Positions 52,397-62,206 of a stretch of 64,000 nt of DNA are shown in pieces; the stretch's first letter is position 1, and every line of letters starts with the position of its first letter. The position numbers and the translations under genes were made by a program. Below the pieces are notes generated by a model. The model worked only from the letters and a program-made list of their open reading frames with translations, was not told the origin of the DNA and searched no databases. This DNA comes from Opitutaceae bacterium (lineage in GTDB: Bacteria > Verrucomicrobiota > Verrucomicrobiia > Opitutales > Opitutaceae). The stretch is taken from assembly GCA_003151515.1 (NCBI GenBank), contig PLXS01000030.1, positions 139,757-203,756 of the forward strand. Reading direction: 5' to 3'.

Positions 52397-52913
52397 CGGT
52401 GGTTCCTTTCATGAGCTCGGCGAGGCGCCTGCGCGCGCGCGTCAGGGCTACGCCCACGTGGTTTTCGGTCATCCCGGTGACCTCGGACATCTCCCGGTAG
52501 GAGACCCCGTCCAAAAGGAGAAGGACAAGCGCCCGGTCAAGGGAGGGCATCGCGCGGATGGCCTCATAGAGCTTCTCCAGGATCTCGCGGTCGCCGGCGC
52601 TCTTCGCGGGGGACGAGGCCGCCGCTGCGACATCGCCGAAGTCCGCCCGGGACTCGACGTGGCGCCTGCGGCGGCTGTCGTCGCGGCGCCAGGTGAGCGC
52701 CGTGTTGAGGCATACCCGGTAGATCCAGGTCGACGGCTTGGACTGGCCCTTGAAGGCGGGCAGCGAAATCCAGAGCTGCAGCAACATCTCCTGCTCGATG
52801 TCCTCGGCCTCGGCGGAGCAGTCCGCGAAGGACCTGCCGACCCTGGCGAGAATGCCCCTGTGCTCCCCGAGCCAGGACTTGAAGAGGGATTCGTGGTCGG
52901 CAGGCGCTCTCAC
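52383..52913 (-). CDS. ECF RNA polymerase sigma factor
   Basis: A 176-residue sigma-70 family factor. Region 2: CSAEAEDIEQEMLLQLWISL and SKPSTWIYRVCLNTALTWRR. Region 4: MPSLDRALVLLLLDGVSYRE, MSEVTGMTENHVGVALTRAR. These are intact and in the usual spacing. The downstream membrane protein gene overlaps its 3' end by 14 bases. The target regulon may include the adjacent TonB receptor, but this is not shown by the sequence. Confidence 0.93.
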   Translation of the reverse strand: MRAPADHESLFKSWLGEHRGILARVGRSFADCSAEAEDIEQEMLLQLWISLPAFKGQSKPSTWIYRVCLNTALTWRRDDSRRRRHVESRADFGDVAAAASSPAKSAGDREILEKLYEAIRAMPSLDRALVLLLLDGVSYREMSEVTGMTENHVGVALTRARRRLAELMKGTTDELE

Positions 52914-52993
52914 TCACCCTGATTAGTCGCCGATCGGGGCGCCACCTTACAAGGTTTTGCGCCCGCCGCGGCCGGCGGGCGCTCCCTTGCGGC

Positions 52994-55159
52994 CTAAAAC
53001 GTATATGAGGCGCTGCCGAAGAAGCCGCGGCGCATGCCATACTGGGCGGCGTTCACGCCGACCCCCGTCCCACTGCGAAGCTCGTAGGAATTGTCGGTGA
53101 TGTTCAGCACGTCGATGCGAAGGATCAGCGCGCGGCCGGCGTGCAACTTGAAGCTCTGCTCGGCGCCGACGCTCAGGGTGTAGTACGCGGGCACGGTTCC
53201 CCCGTTGGGTATGTTCGTGCCATCGGGCGCGGTGCTGTTCTGCCTTAGGCCGGTGCCGTAGAGCCCGTCGAGGAAAACGCGGGTTGAGTCGCGGGCCTCC
53301 TGCCAGCGGTAGGAGGCGCCGAAGGAGGCGGTCAGGGCCTGGTCGTGGTCCAGGAAGATCCAGTGCTCCTTGACGTAGGCCAGGTCCGCGGGGTCGAAGA
53401 GGAACTCGGCCGAGTTCCAGTCCTCTCCCTTCGCGACCGAGTGCGCGAGATTGACGTACGTCGAGAAACCCCCGGCGGCGTACGAGCCTGTAAACTCGAT
53501 GCCGTAAACCTCCCCGCGGGCGTAGTTGAAGGCGGACAGGATGAGCGTCTGCCCGAACAGCCCGTCGTCCAGCTGGTTCTTCGCCTTCTTGTAGTACCCG
53601 TCCAGGCCCACCTGCAGGCCCTCGGAGAGCTTCTGGGTCACGCCGGCGTCGAGGTAGTTGGACCGCTCGGACTTGACCGGGTCGTCCTGCGTCACGGGCG
53701 ACTGGTTGGACGTGCCGTTGAAACGGGTCACGACGCCCGCGGGGACGTTCTCGACGGGCGGCGGCGTGAAGTAGCGCGCGTAGCCGGCATGCAGCGTCGT
53801 CGTCTTGGTGGCCTCGTAGATGAAGTTCACGCGGGGGCTTAGCTGTCCCTCGCGGTCAAACGAGGAGTCGTAAAGGTCGCATCGGGCCCCGTAGTTCATC
53901 GTGAGGCCGGGCGCGAGCCTCCACTCGTCCTGGATGTAGGCCCCCGCGAAGAGGCCGCGGAGGGACTCGTCCTCCACGATCGGGAACGAAGGGCCGGTGG
54001 GGTTGCCGGACGCGTCCACCGGGAACACGGTCGTCGTCGAGTCCGCGGTCACGAACTCGTCGAGGAGGGAGAAGCCGCCGCGAATCGTGTGCGAGCCGCT
54101 TGTGGCGTAGCTTCCGTCTCCCTGAAGCCCCACGGAGTAGAGGGTGCGGTCGACGTCGCTGGCGACGCCGTTGAAATAGAGGTCCCCGACGGGGTCGGGC
54201 GTGAAGTGCACGCTGCTGGCGCGCGCGAACGCCGAAATCTGGAAGTTCAGGCTTCCAGCGGACTTCTGGTAGGCGACGACGCCGTAGTAGTTCTGCTCGG
54301 CCTGGTTCTCGTTCAGGCCCGCGGAATTGAATGTGCCCGGAAGCCACTGATTCCCGTTCGGGGAGGCACCGGCGGGCAGGCCCGGCGTGTCCGGCACCTC
54401 AAAGTCGCTGTAGGAGGCGCTGGCCATGAACGAGAGGCGGCTCGTCTCGTCCAGGATGTAGGACAGGTAGGTGAACATCCTGTACTGGTTCGACACGTCG
54501 TGGACGGGCGTCACGCTCGGGGTCGGATTCTCGATCCCGACGGCGTTGTGATCGTAGCTGCCGTCCGCGAAGTAGGTCAGCTGCCCCTGGGCGCCGCCGA
54601 TTTCGAAGCTGGGGCGAAAGGTGTCGAAGCTGCCCCCGTAGAGGGAGAGCTCGCCCTCCTCGCCCTCGGAGCCGCTCTTCGTGCGGATGTCCACGATGCC
54701 GGCCGTTCGGAAGCCGTACTGCGCGGGCAGCGAGCCCGTTATGAGCTGCATGCTGCCCACGAACCTCGGGTCGAGCTCGAGCCCGAACCCGGAGATTCCC
54801 TCGGGGAGGAGCACGTCGTTGATGCGGTACTGCAGGTTGGCGTGCTCGCCGCGGACGTGCAGGTCGCCGTTTGCCGCCGAGTCCTCGGCCACGCCCGGGG
54901 CGGTTAGGAGGACCTGGTTGAAGGGCGCGTTCTCGCCCTGGGGCAGGTTGAGTATCTGCTGCGCGTCGAGAACGAACGACGTGGCGCCAAGGCTGGGGAC
55001 GATGGCGTCGCGGCTCTGGTCAAGGTGGTCCGTCACGATCACCGGGTCGAGCTGGGTGACGGCGTCGGAAAACGCCGGCTCTGGGGCCCGCTGGGCGTGT
55101 ACCGCGGCGGCAAGGCCGCCATAAAGGGGAAGGAGGATGAGGAATCTTAGAAAATGCAT
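52994..55159 (-). CDS. TonB-dependent outer-membrane receptor
   Basis: A 721-residue receptor. Signal peptide MHFLRFLILLPLYGGLAAAVHA. TonB-box-like DPVIVTD near residue 40, then the plug (LQYRINDVLLPEGISGFGLE, GSLPAQYGFRTAGIVDIRTK). The barrel has RGGFSLLDEF, WRLAPGLTMNYGARCDLYDS and many aromatic-ended strands; the final residues GSASYTF end in Phe as needed for BAM assembly. No ligand-specific signature. A small membrane protein gene lies 164 bases upstream on the same strand. Confidence 0.95.
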   Translation of the reverse strand: MHFLRFLILLPLYGGLAAAVHAQRAPEPAFSDAVTQLDPVIVTDHLDQSRDAIVPSLGATSFVLDAQQILNLPQGENAPFNQVLLTAPGVAEDSAANGDLHVRGEHANLQYRINDVLLPEGISGFGLELDPRFVGSMQLITGSLPAQYGFRTAGIVDIRTKSGSEGEEGELSLYGGSFDTFRPSFEIGGAQGQLTYFADGSYDHNAVGIENPTPSVTPVHDVSNQYRMFTYLSYILDETSRLSFMASASYSDFEVPDTPGLPAGASPNGNQWLPGTFNSAGLNENQAEQNYYGVVAYQKSAGSLNFQISAFARASSVHFTPDPVGDLYFNGVASDVDRTLYSVGLQGDGSYATSGSHTIRGGFSLLDEFVTADSTTTVFPVDASGNPTGPSFPIVEDESLRGLFAGAYIQDEWRLAPGLTMNYGARCDLYDSSFDREGQLSPRVNFIYEATKTTTLHAGYARYFTPPPVENVPAGVVTRFNGTSNQSPVTQDDPVKSERSNYLDAGVTQKLSEGLQVGLDGYYKKAKNQLDDGLFGQTLILSAFNYARGEVYGIEFTGSYAAGGFSTYVNLAHSVAKGEDWNSAEFLFDPADLAYVKEHWIFLDHDQALTASFGASYRWQEARDSTRVFLDGLYGTGLRQNSTAPDGTNIPNGGTVPAYYTLSVGAEQSFKLHAGRALILRIDVLNITDNSYELRSGTGVGVNAAQYGMRRGFFGSASYTF

Positions 55160-55295
55160 GTGTTGCGTCTGGATTTCGAGGGCGGCGCCGGTCCGCCGTT
55201 GGGGCGGGACCGGGCCGGGCGCCGGGATGCGGCGGGCGCCGGATGCGCGCGCAATCGGGGATTGCGCTGCGAAGCGGCGCCGTGGCGGCCGACGG

Positions 55296-55314
55296 ATGCG
55301 CCGCGCGGGCGCAT
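55296..55314. other. GC-rich hairpin between the small membrane protein and TonB receptor genes
   Basis: ATGCGCC-GCGCG-GGCGCAT is a perfect 7-bp dyad just after the stop of the small membrane protein gene. No T-tract follows; it may attenuate transcription into the TonB receptor gene or stabilise the 3' end. Confidence 0.35.
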
Positions 55315-55323
55315 GCCGGCCGA

Positions 55324-55698
55324 CTAGTTCCTGCAGGCGGGCGGGCCCTGTGCGGGCAGCCTGAGGTAGCGCGGGGATTCCGGCGCGATCCGGTCCAGGG
55401 AGGCGAGATTGTGCGAGCGAAGCGCCAGCGATGCCGCAACGAGGGCCAGCAGCGCGACCGGCAGGACGGCCCCCTGCGAGAACAGCGTGACGATGCAGCC
55501 GTCCTCGTCGTCCGCGGCCGCCTGGCCCTTGGGGTGCCCCGCGCCCTGGTGGGCCGCGGTTGCCACGGCGTGCCCGTGCAGCCGCTCGTGAAGCTCCGGG
55601 CTCGCGGCAAGGACCGTCAGGGCCATCAGCAGGCCCGCGGCAAGCGCGGCGACGGCGCGCGCGAGCAGCGTTGGACGGGTATCCAAGGGTCTATGCAT
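55324..55698 (-). CDS. Small membrane protein with His-rich loop (DUF2946-like)
   Basis: A 124-residue protein starting MHRPLDTRPTLLARA. Helix 1 is VAALAAGLLMALTVLAAS; the loop LHERLHGHAVATAAHQGAGH is histidine-rich; then DDEDGCIVTLFSQGAVL and helix 2 PVALLALVAASLALRS. The helix, His-rich loop, Cys and second helix recall DUF2946 proteins, often linked with TonB receptors and copper. Similarity is by pattern only. The frame extends upstream to 55866, but the chosen ATG gives the natural N-terminus. Confidence 0.65.
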   Translation of the reverse strand: MHRPLDTRPTLLARAVAALAAGLLMALTVLAASPELHERLHGHAVATAAHQGAGHPKGQAAADDEDGCIVTLFSQGAVLPVALLALVAASLALRSHNLASLDRIAPESPRYLRLPAQGPPACRN

Positions 55699-55920
55699 CA
55701 GGGGCTTCAAGATCGCCAGTTTCGCCCGCCCGTCAACCGGCTGGGTGGCGGTCGCCGACGTTTTCACGCAAGAATGGGTGGAACAGCGGCTTGTGTGTTT
55801 TCCGGCATTGGCATCCCCCCGCCGGCTGCCGCGGGTTGGGCAAAACGCACGAATCGCGCTAGCCAAGATTCGACCCGTTTAAGTCAAGGAATGCGCAGTG
55901 GTTTGCCGGAAAAGGCCTAG

Positions 55921-55948
55921 ATTACCCCCAGGTTCATTCCGGGGGAAT
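55921..55948 (+). promoter_or_regulatory. Hairpin covering the ribosome-binding site of nfeD
   Basis: ATT-A-CCCCC pairs with GGGGG-AAT, leaving an 11-base loop. GGGGGA at 55941-55946 is the only Shine-Dalgarno-like run before the ATG at 55952, so the stem would restrict translation when folded. Confidence 0.35.
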
Positions 55949-55951
55949 GCC

Positions 55952-57430
55952 ATGAGCGAGATGAAGATCACCCAGCCTCGGGGGCGTGTGTCACGGGGTG
56001 GCGGGATTCTGCCGACGGTCCGCCGCGGTGCGGCGGGCCCGGGACCCTGCGGTGACCCGCGGCCGGGGGAGCCCGGCGGCGCGACGGCATGGTTCTCGGA
56101 CGTGCTCTGCCTGCGACCCGCGGCCCGGCCCGTCGCCGCATGGAGGGCGCGCGCGCTGCGATGGCTGCCGGCGCTCGCAGCCGGCCTCCTCGCCTGGCCC
56201 GCGTCCGGAGCCGGGGCGCAGCGCGTTGATTTGATCGACATCAGCGGCCCGATAGGCCCGGCCTCCGCCGAATACCTGTCGCGCGCGACCCGGGTGGCGG
56301 GCGCGGACCACGCGCAGTGCCTTGTCGTGCGCCTGGACACGCCGGGGGGCCTCCTTGATTCGATGAAGGACATCGTGCAGGCGATATACGCGTCGCCCGT
56401 TCCGGTGGTGGTCTACGTCGCCCCGGAGGGGGCGAGCGCCGGTAGCGCGGGGTGCTTCATCACCCTCGCCGCGGACGTCGCCGCCATGGCGCCCCACGGC
56501 AACATCGGCGCGGCCCATCCGGTCGAGCTCGGCGGCCTCGTGCCGGCGCAGACGGACGACGTGATGGCGAAGAAGCTCGAGAGCTACGGCGCGAGCTACA
56601 TCGAGGCCATCGCCAACAAGCACGAGCGCAACGCCGAGTGGGCGAAGTCCGCGGTGAGGGAGAGCGCCAGCGTCACCTCGGAGAGGGCGCTCGAGCTGAA
56701 GGTGATCGACCTCATAGCCCGCGACGTGCCGGACCTCATGGCGAAGATCGACGGGAGGGTCGTCAGGGGGACGCCGCTGGCCACGGCCCGCGCGCAGGTG
56801 GCCGTCATCCCGCTTCTCGCCCGCGAGAGGCTCTTCCAGACGCTGTGGCGGCCCGAGGTCATGTTCCTGCTCATGCTGATCGCGGTCTACGGGATCATCG
56901 GCGAGCTGAGCAGCCCCGGGGCCGTCCTGCCCGGCGTCGCGGGCGCGATCGCGCTCATCCTGCTCCTGTACATGGCGTCGATCGTCCCGATCAACATCGC
57001 GGGCGTGGCGCTGGTCGTCCTGTCGATCATCCTGTTCGTCATAGACGTGTTCGCGCCGACGCACGGCGTGCTGACCTTCGGCGCGATCGCCTCCTTCTTC
57101 CTGGGCTCGCTCCTCGTCTTCGACCGCGCGGGCAGCGGCTTCCAGCTGTCGCTGGCCACCGTGGTCCCCGCGACGATCACGACCGCGGTCTTCTTCCTCT
57201 TCGTCGTCGGCGCGGGCCTCAGGGCGCAGCGGGCGCCGGTCAGGGCGGGCCCCGAGACCATGATCGGAAGGGTGGTCGAGGCCCAGGCCGACATCGGCCG
57301 CGGGGCGGGCAGGGTCCTCGTCGAGGGCGAGATCTGGGCCGCCAGGTCCGACGAGGCGGTCGCGCAGGGGCAGCCGGTGGAAATCGTCGGGATCGACGGG
57401 CTCGTTTTGAAGGTAAAACCCAAGAAATAG
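55952..57430 (+). CDS. nfeD: NfeD family membrane serine protease (long form)
   Basis: A 492-residue protein. An unusual basic, Gly/Pro-rich N-terminus of about 75 residues precedes the signal segment [19 protein letters not shown]. The ClpP-class protease domain follows: [40 protein letters not shown] (nucleophile Ser in the ASAGS region) and [12 protein letters not shown]. Four to five membrane helices (about 305-430) and a C-terminal OB-fold NfeD domain ([20 protein letters not shown]) complete the long form. It is 8 bases upstream of a slipin gene, its known partner, and likely handles membrane protein quality control. Confidence 0.93.
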   Translation: MSEMKITQPRGRVSRGGGILPTVRRGAAGPGPCGDPRPGEPGGATAWFSDVLCLRPAARPVAAWRARALRWLPALAAGLLAWPASGAGAQRVDLIDISGPIGPASAEYLSRATRVAGADHAQCLVVRLDTPGGLLDSMKDIVQAIYASPVPVVVYVAPEGASAGSAGCFITLAADVAAMAPHGNIGAAHPVELGGLVPAQTDDVMAKKLESYGASYIEAIANKHERNAEWAKSAVRESASVTSERALELKVIDLIARDVPDLMAKIDGRVVRGTPLATARAQVAVIPLLARERLFQTLWRPEVMFLLMLIAVYGIIGELSSPGAVLPGVAGAIALILLLYMASIVPINIAGVALVVLSIILFVIDVFAPTHGVLTFGAIASFFLGSLLVFDRAGSGFQLSLATVVPATITTAVFFLFVVGAGLRAQRAPVRAGPETMIGRVVEAQADIGRGAGRVLVEGEIWAARSDEAVAQGQPVEIVGIDGLVLKVKPKK

Positions 57431-57438
57431 GAGGCTTT

Positions 57439-58209
57439 ATGGAAACGATGCAAAGGACGCTCGATCTGCTCAAATGGGTCATCCCCGTCGGGATTCTCGC
57501 GGCCGCGTTGCTGCCGTCCGCGGTGCGCATACTTCGCGAATACGAGCGCGCCGTGGTATTCAGGCTGGGCAAGCTGCTGCGGGCCAAGGGGCCGGGCATC
57601 GTGCTTCTGATCCCGTTCGTCGACCGCATGGTGAGGATGGACCTGCGCGTGGTCACGATCGACGTGCCCAAGCAGGAGGTCATGACGCGAGACAACGTGC
57701 CCGTGACGGTCGACGCCGTCGTGTACTTCCGGGTCGTCGACCCCGTCGCGGCCGTGGTGAAGGTCGAGAACTACCTGAAGGCGACCTCCCTCATCGCGCA
57801 GACGACGCTTCGGAGCGTGCTGGGCCAGGCCGAGCTCGACGACCTTCTCGCGCGCCGCGACAAGATAAACCAGACGCTGCAGGAGATAGTGGACCGGCAC
57901 ACGGACCCCTGGGGCATCAAGGTCACGGCCGTCGAGGTGCGCGACGTGGTCCTGCCGGAGGGGATGAAGCGCTCCATGGCGAAGCAGGCCGAGAGCGAGC
58001 GCGAGCGCCGGGCGAAGGTCATAAACGCCGAGGGCGAGTTCCAGGCGGCCGAGAAGCTCGTGCAGGCGGCCTCCATGATGAGGGAGCAGCCGATCGCCGT
58101 GCAGCTGCGATTCCTGCAGACCATGCGCGAGATAGCGAGCGAGCACAACACGACCACCTTCCTGCCGGTCCCGATCGACCTGTTCTCGCCGTTCCAGAAG
58201 AAGGGCTAG
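57439..58209 (+). CDS. SPFH/stomatin-family protein (slipin)
   Basis: A 256-residue protein with an N-terminal membrane segment ([19 protein letters not shown]) and the band-7/SPFH domain: [55 protein letters not shown]. The C-terminal coiled coil ends with [22 protein letters not shown] sits at the nfeD stop, so the pair is cotranscribed. Stomatins oligomerise at membranes and are substrates or scaffolds for NfeD-type proteases. Confidence 0.95.
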   Translation: METMQRTLDLLKWVIPVGILAAALLPSAVRILREYERAVVFRLGKLLRAKGPGIVLLIPFVDRMVRMDLRVVTIDVPKQEVMTRDNVPVTVDAVVYFRVVDPVAAVVKVENYLKATSLIAQTTLRSVLGQAELDDLLARRDKINQTLQEIVDRHTDPWGIKVTAVEVRDVVLPEGMKRSMAKQAESERERRAKVINAEGEFQAAEKLVQAASMMREQPIAVQLRFLQTMREIASEHNTTTFLPVPIDLFSPFQKKG

Positions 58210-58212
58210 GGC

Positions 58213-58232
58213 GGGCCCGCCGCGGCGGGCCC
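58213..58232 (+). other. Strong GC hairpin after the slipin gene
   Basis: GGGCCCGCC-GC-GGCGGGCCC is a 9-bp perfect dyad starting 4 bases after the slipin stop. Without a T-tract it is not a standard intrinsic terminator, but it marks the transcript end. Confidence 0.5.
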
Positions 58233-58339
58233 GGGGACTCGGCGCCGGACGCACCTGTCGCGCCTTGCCTAGGGCGGCGCGGGCGCCACGATGCGGGTTG
58301 ATGAAAGGCGAGTCGTGGACCGCGGGTGCGGCGTCGGGA

Positions 58340-60778
58340 ATGGCCGGCGATTTCAGGTACGCCGCCCGCCGCCTTTGGAAGGACCGGGGATTCACGGCGG
58401 TGACGCTGCTCACGCTGGCGCTGTGCATCGGCGCCAACACCGCGATCTTCTCGATGGTGTACGCGCTTGTCTTGAAGCCGCTGCCATTTCCGGCGCCCGG
58501 ACGGATCGTCCAGATCTTCAATAATTTCCCGAAGGCCGGCCTAAACAGGTTCCCCTGCAACCTGACCCAGTACACGGACTTCAAGGCGAACACCACGGCC
58601 TTCGAGTCCATCGGGCTTTGCGGCGTGAACATGGTTATGGTGGGGGAGGAGGGATCCGCCGAGCGTGTCATGGAGGCCGATTGCACGGCGGAGATGTTCG
58701 ATGTCCTTGGGATCAAGCCGGTGATCGGGCAATTCTTCACGCTCAAGAACTGCCGGCCGGGAGAGGACAAGGTGGCCGTCATCACGCAGTCCTACTGGAA
58801 GTCGCACTTCAACATGGACCCGGGCGTGCTCGACAAGCCGATGCGCGTGGACGGCAGCACCTGCCGGATCATCGGCGTGGCGCCGAGCGCGATCGAGGCC
58901 TTCAACGCGCAGGTGCGGTTCATCCGGCCGATATCCTGGAAGCCGGACGCGGTCGTCCCTCAGATGCGGTATGCCTGCACGCTGCCGCTGTATGCGCGGC
59001 TGAAGCCGGAGGTGTCAGAGGGCAAGGCGCTCGCCGAGGTCGCCGGCCTGGAGCAGCGCTTCTATGATTCAGCCGTGCCCGGATTCAAGGCGTTCCTGGA
59101 CAGAAGCGGCCACAAGATCTCGGTCGGCCTGGTGCAGGCCGAGCGCGTCGAGCCGATCAAGTCGTCCCTCTACCTCCTTCAGGGAGGCGTCGTCTTTGTC
59201 CTCCTGATCGGCTGCGTGAACGTGGCCAACCTGCTCCTCGCGCGCGCGAACGGCCAGCTGGGCGAGCTCGCCATACGGGCCGCATTGGGCGCGGGGCGCG
59301 GCGCGATCGCAAGGCTGCTCCTTGCCGAGAGCCTCCTGCTGACGCTCGGCGGAGCGCTCCTGGGCGTCGGGATCGCGTTCGGCGCCGTCCAGGCGATCAA
59401 CCACTTCACGGCGCGGCTGCTCCCGGACATGCTGCCGATCGCGATCGACCGCGGCGTGCTCTGGTACGCGGTCGGGATCTCGGTCGCGGTGGGCGTACTG
59501 ATCGGGCTCCTGCCGGTCGTCCACATCCTGCGCACCAACCTGGCGGAGGTGATCCACCGCAGCTCGCGCGGGGCGTCGGGTGGCCGGGGCGTACGCGCCC
59601 TGAGCAGCATGCTCGTCATGGGCCAGGTCGCGGTGGCGCTGGTGCTCCTGAGCGGCGCCGGCCTGCTCATCCACAGCTTCGCGAACGCGATCCTTGTGAG
59701 CCCCGGGTTTGACCCGCGAAACGTGGTGGTGGGGACCGCGGCCCTGCCGTCCGCCTACAGGGCCAAGGAGAAGGCGGCTGCCCTCCAGCGCCAGCTTGTC
59801 CGATCCCTGGGGGAGATACCCGGGGTGGACAACGCCGCGCTGTCCACGGGCGTCCCGTTTGAGGGCGGCCTCGGCGTGCTCGCGCTCACGCTCAAGGACA
59901 GCGCGCTTCCGCGCGACACGCCCCAGCCCGGCGCGTTCCTGGTCGGCGTGTCCCTCGAGTATTTTCGCACGCTTCGCATCCCGCTTCTGGAGGGCCGGCT
60001 CCTCGACGAAACCGATGTGGCATCCGGGAGGCAGGTCTTCGTCGTCGACGAGACCTTCGCGCGCAAGTACTTCCCGGGGCGATCGGCGGTAGGGGGCCAT
60101 TTCACGTTCAACGGCCCGCCGGAGAAGGAGAGCGACTGGCCCGTGATCGTGGGCGTCGTGCGAAACGTCCCGCACAACGGCGTCGAGGACAAGAGCGGCA
60201 ACCCCTTCGTGTACTACCCGCTGCTGCAGACACAGCCCGGCGGCGTGGTCATCCTTGCACGGACCCCGCGCCCGGTCAGCGACGTGATGGCGGCGATCCG
60301 CGAGAAACTCAGGGCAATCGACCCATCGATACCGCTGTTCGACACCAAGACCGCCCAGGGGGCGATCGACGAGTCCTTCTCTCACCGCAGGGCGGTCACG
60401 CTGCTTCTCGCCGCCTTCGCCGGGCTCGCGCTGTTCCTCTCCGCCATCGGGATATTCGGGGTCCTTGCCTACGACATATCGCAGCGCACGCGCGAACTCG
60501 GGATCCGCGGGGCAATCGGAGCGTCGCGCCGGCAGATAGTGGGCCTGGTGATGCGCCAGGGCCTGTGGAAGACCGGGGTGGGCCTGGTCGTTGGCCTGGC
60601 CTGCGCGATACCCTTGAGCCGGTACACGGCGAGCATGCTCTTCGAGCTCAAGCCCAGCGACCCGTGGGCGTACGCCCTGGTCTGCCTCCTCCTTGGCGCG
60701 GTCGCGGCCGCGGCCAGCTACCTGCCGGCGCGCCGGGCGGCAAGAATCGACCCCATCGAGGCCCTCAGGGCCGAGTGA
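58340..60778 (+). CDS. MacB/ADOP-type ABC transporter permease
   Basis: An 812-residue protein: first membrane helix in FTAVTLLTLALCIGANTAIFS, MacB periplasmic core domain (about 45-270), first FtsX domain (three helices, LLIGCVNVANLLLARANGQL and LGELAIRAALGAGRGAIARL), a second MacB_PCD (about 425-665) and second FtsX domain (TRELGIRGAIGASRRQIVGL). The duplicated layout is that of ADOP permeases, found especially in Acidobacteria and Verrucomicrobia; no ATPase is encoded beside it. The start MAGDFRYAARRLWKDRGFT matches the family; ATG 58301 is an alternative. Confidence 0.92.
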   Translation: MAGDFRYAARRLWKDRGFTAVTLLTLALCIGANTAIFSMVYALVLKPLPFPAPGRIVQIFNNFPKAGLNRFPCNLTQYTDFKANTTAFESIGLCGVNMVMVGEEGSAERVMEADCTAEMFDVLGIKPVIGQFFTLKNCRPGEDKVAVITQSYWKSHFNMDPGVLDKPMRVDGSTCRIIGVAPSAIEAFNAQVRFIRPISWKPDAVVPQMRYACTLPLYARLKPEVSEGKALAEVAGLEQRFYDSAVPGFKAFLDRSGHKISVGLVQAERVEPIKSSLYLLQGGVVFVLLIGCVNVANLLLARANGQLGELAIRAALGAGRGAIARLLLAESLLLTLGGALLGVGIAFGAVQAINHFTARLLPDMLPIAIDRGVLWYAVGISVAVGVLIGLLPVVHILRTNLAEVIHRSSRGASGGRGVRALSSMLVMGQVAVALVLLSGAGLLIHSFANAILVSPGFDPRNVVVGTAALPSAYRAKEKAAALQRQLVRSLGEIPGVDNAALSTGVPFEGGLGVLALTLKDSALPRDTPQPGAFLVGVSLEYFRTLRIPLLEGRLLDETDVASGRQVFVVDETFARKYFPGRSAVGGHFTFNGPPEKESDWPVIVGVVRNVPHNGVEDKSGNPFVYYPLLQTQPGGVVILARTPRPVSDVMAAIREKLRAIDPSIPLFDTKTAQGAIDESFSHRRAVTLLLAAFAGLALFLSAIGIFGVLAYDISQRTRELGIRGAIGASRRQIVGLVMRQGLWKTGVGLVVGLACAIPLSRYTASMLFELKPSDPWAYALVCLLLGAVAAAASYLPARRAARIDPIEALRAE

Positions 60779-60797
60779 GTGCGGGCTGATCCGGCCC

Positions 60798-61949
60798 TCA
60801 GGCCACCCTGACGCTGGTTCCGGCCTTCGCCGAGCGGTACGCGGCTTCCATGACGGCCACGCGCGCCGCGGCCTCGCGCACCGGCACGAGCGGCATGCCC
60901 GCCTGGCCGGCCACGGCGTTCACGAACTGCTGGAGCGGCGCGGCCGGGCCCTTGGGCAGGTCCGTCCAGGGCTCGAGCCCGTCCGCGCCGCGGACGCTGG
61001 CGCACCTGAAGAAGAGGTCGCCCTTGACGATAGCCGCGTTGCCCTCCGTCCCGCTGATCTGGAGGGTGACCGGGTCCCACACGTCCACCCAGCTGGCCGC
61101 CAGGGTCCCCATCGTGCCGTTCCGGAAGCGAAGGAGCGCGTCTCCTGCCTCGTCGCAGTCGCCATAGCGCCCGGTGACGACACGCGTCTCGGCGCTCACC
61201 GACTCAACGTCGCCGCAGAGCCACATCATGATGTCGAGCATGTGGGTTCCCAGGTCGCCGAAGGCGCCGACCCCCGCGATCGTGGGGTCCGCCATCCAGC
61301 GCCAGTTCTCCCAGGGCCTGTCCGGCTTCGCGTCAAACCAGCCCCCCAGCGAGCCGCTGTGGCAGTTGGATCCGGCGATGCGCGTGATCTTCCCGAAGGC
61401 CCCGCGCCCCACCTGCTCCTTCAGGAACAGGTGCTGGGGCATGGTGCGCATGAAATATCCCGTGGTGAAGAGCACGTTCGCCTTCGAGACGGCGTCCGCC
61501 ATCTCCAAGCTCCCGGCGGCGGTTATCCCGAGGGGCTTTTCGGCGTAGATGTGCTTGCCGGCGGCCGCGGCCGCGAGGACCAGGTCCCGGTGCCGGTTCG
61601 TCTCAGAGCATATCACGACGCCCGCCACCTCGGGATCGGACCAGACCTGGCGAAGGTCGGAGCACACGGCGGCATCGAGCTCGCCGGCGCGTTTTTGCGC
61701 ACGGGCAGCGTCGTGGTCCCACACCCACTTGACCCGGACCGCGGGCCGGTCGCCGTTCAGCAGCTTGATGAAACCGGGCGTGTGGATGTGGGCGCATCCG
61801 ACGAACGCAAGTGTCACGGGCTTCGCCGGCTCTCCCGAGGCGGCCGCGGCAAGGCCGCCCGGCAGGGCTGCGAGTATTGCGGCGCCGCTTGCGGTTTTTA
61901 TGAATCCGCGCCGGTCGAGCGCGGGGAGGGTAGTGGGGTCGGAGTCCAT
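60798..61949 (-). CDS. Tat-exported Gfo/Idh/MocA family oxidoreductase
   Basis: A 383-residue NAD(P)-dependent oxidoreductase. Tat signal LDRRGFIKTASGAAILAAL. The Rossmann region is VTLAFVGCAHIHTPGFIKLL; the dinucleotide-binding GxGxxG is atypical (VGCAHIHT). The EKP motif, AGKHIYAEKPLGITAAGS, is intact. C-terminal domain has GSNCHSGSLGGWF, GVGAFGDLGTHMLDIMMWL with the catalytic-type Asp/His pair. Verrucomicrobia and Planctomycetes carry many such exported members acting on sugars or inositols. Convergent with the ADOP gene. Confidence 0.92.
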   Translation of the reverse strand: MDSDPTTLPALDRRGFIKTASGAAILAALPGGLAAAASGEPAKPVTLAFVGCAHIHTPGFIKLLNGDRPAVRVKWVWDHDAARAQKRAGELDAAVCSDLRQVWSDPEVAGVVICSETNRHRDLVLAAAAAGKHIYAEKPLGITAAGSLEMADAVSKANVLFTTGYFMRTMPQHLFLKEQVGRGAFGKITRIAGSNCHSGSLGGWFDAKPDRPWENWRWMADPTIAGVGAFGDLGTHMLDIMMWLCGDVESVSAETRVVTGRYGDCDEAGDALLRFRNGTMGTLAASWVDVWDPVTLQISGTEGNAAIVKGDLFFRCASVRGADGLEPWTDLPKGPAAPLQQFVNAVAGQAGMPLVPVREAAARVAVMEAAYRSAKAGTSVRVA

Positions 61950-62206
61950 TGGGGCAGTTGCCCCTTGAAGTACGGATCCCCTCGCGTGTCAACGGCCCCC
62001 CGCCTGCTGCCGTGACGCACTAATGCACGAGACGAATTTGCCGGGAATAGTCCCGGTTTCGAGAATGGCGGCTCCCGCTCACAGAAAAGACGCCGGCCGG
62101 GGGCAACTCATCCTGTATCGCTTATTCAATGGCAGGCAGGCGCTTGCACCCGCGACATCCGGCTAGCATGACGCATGCGATCATCATGGCGAACACAATC
62201 ACCATC

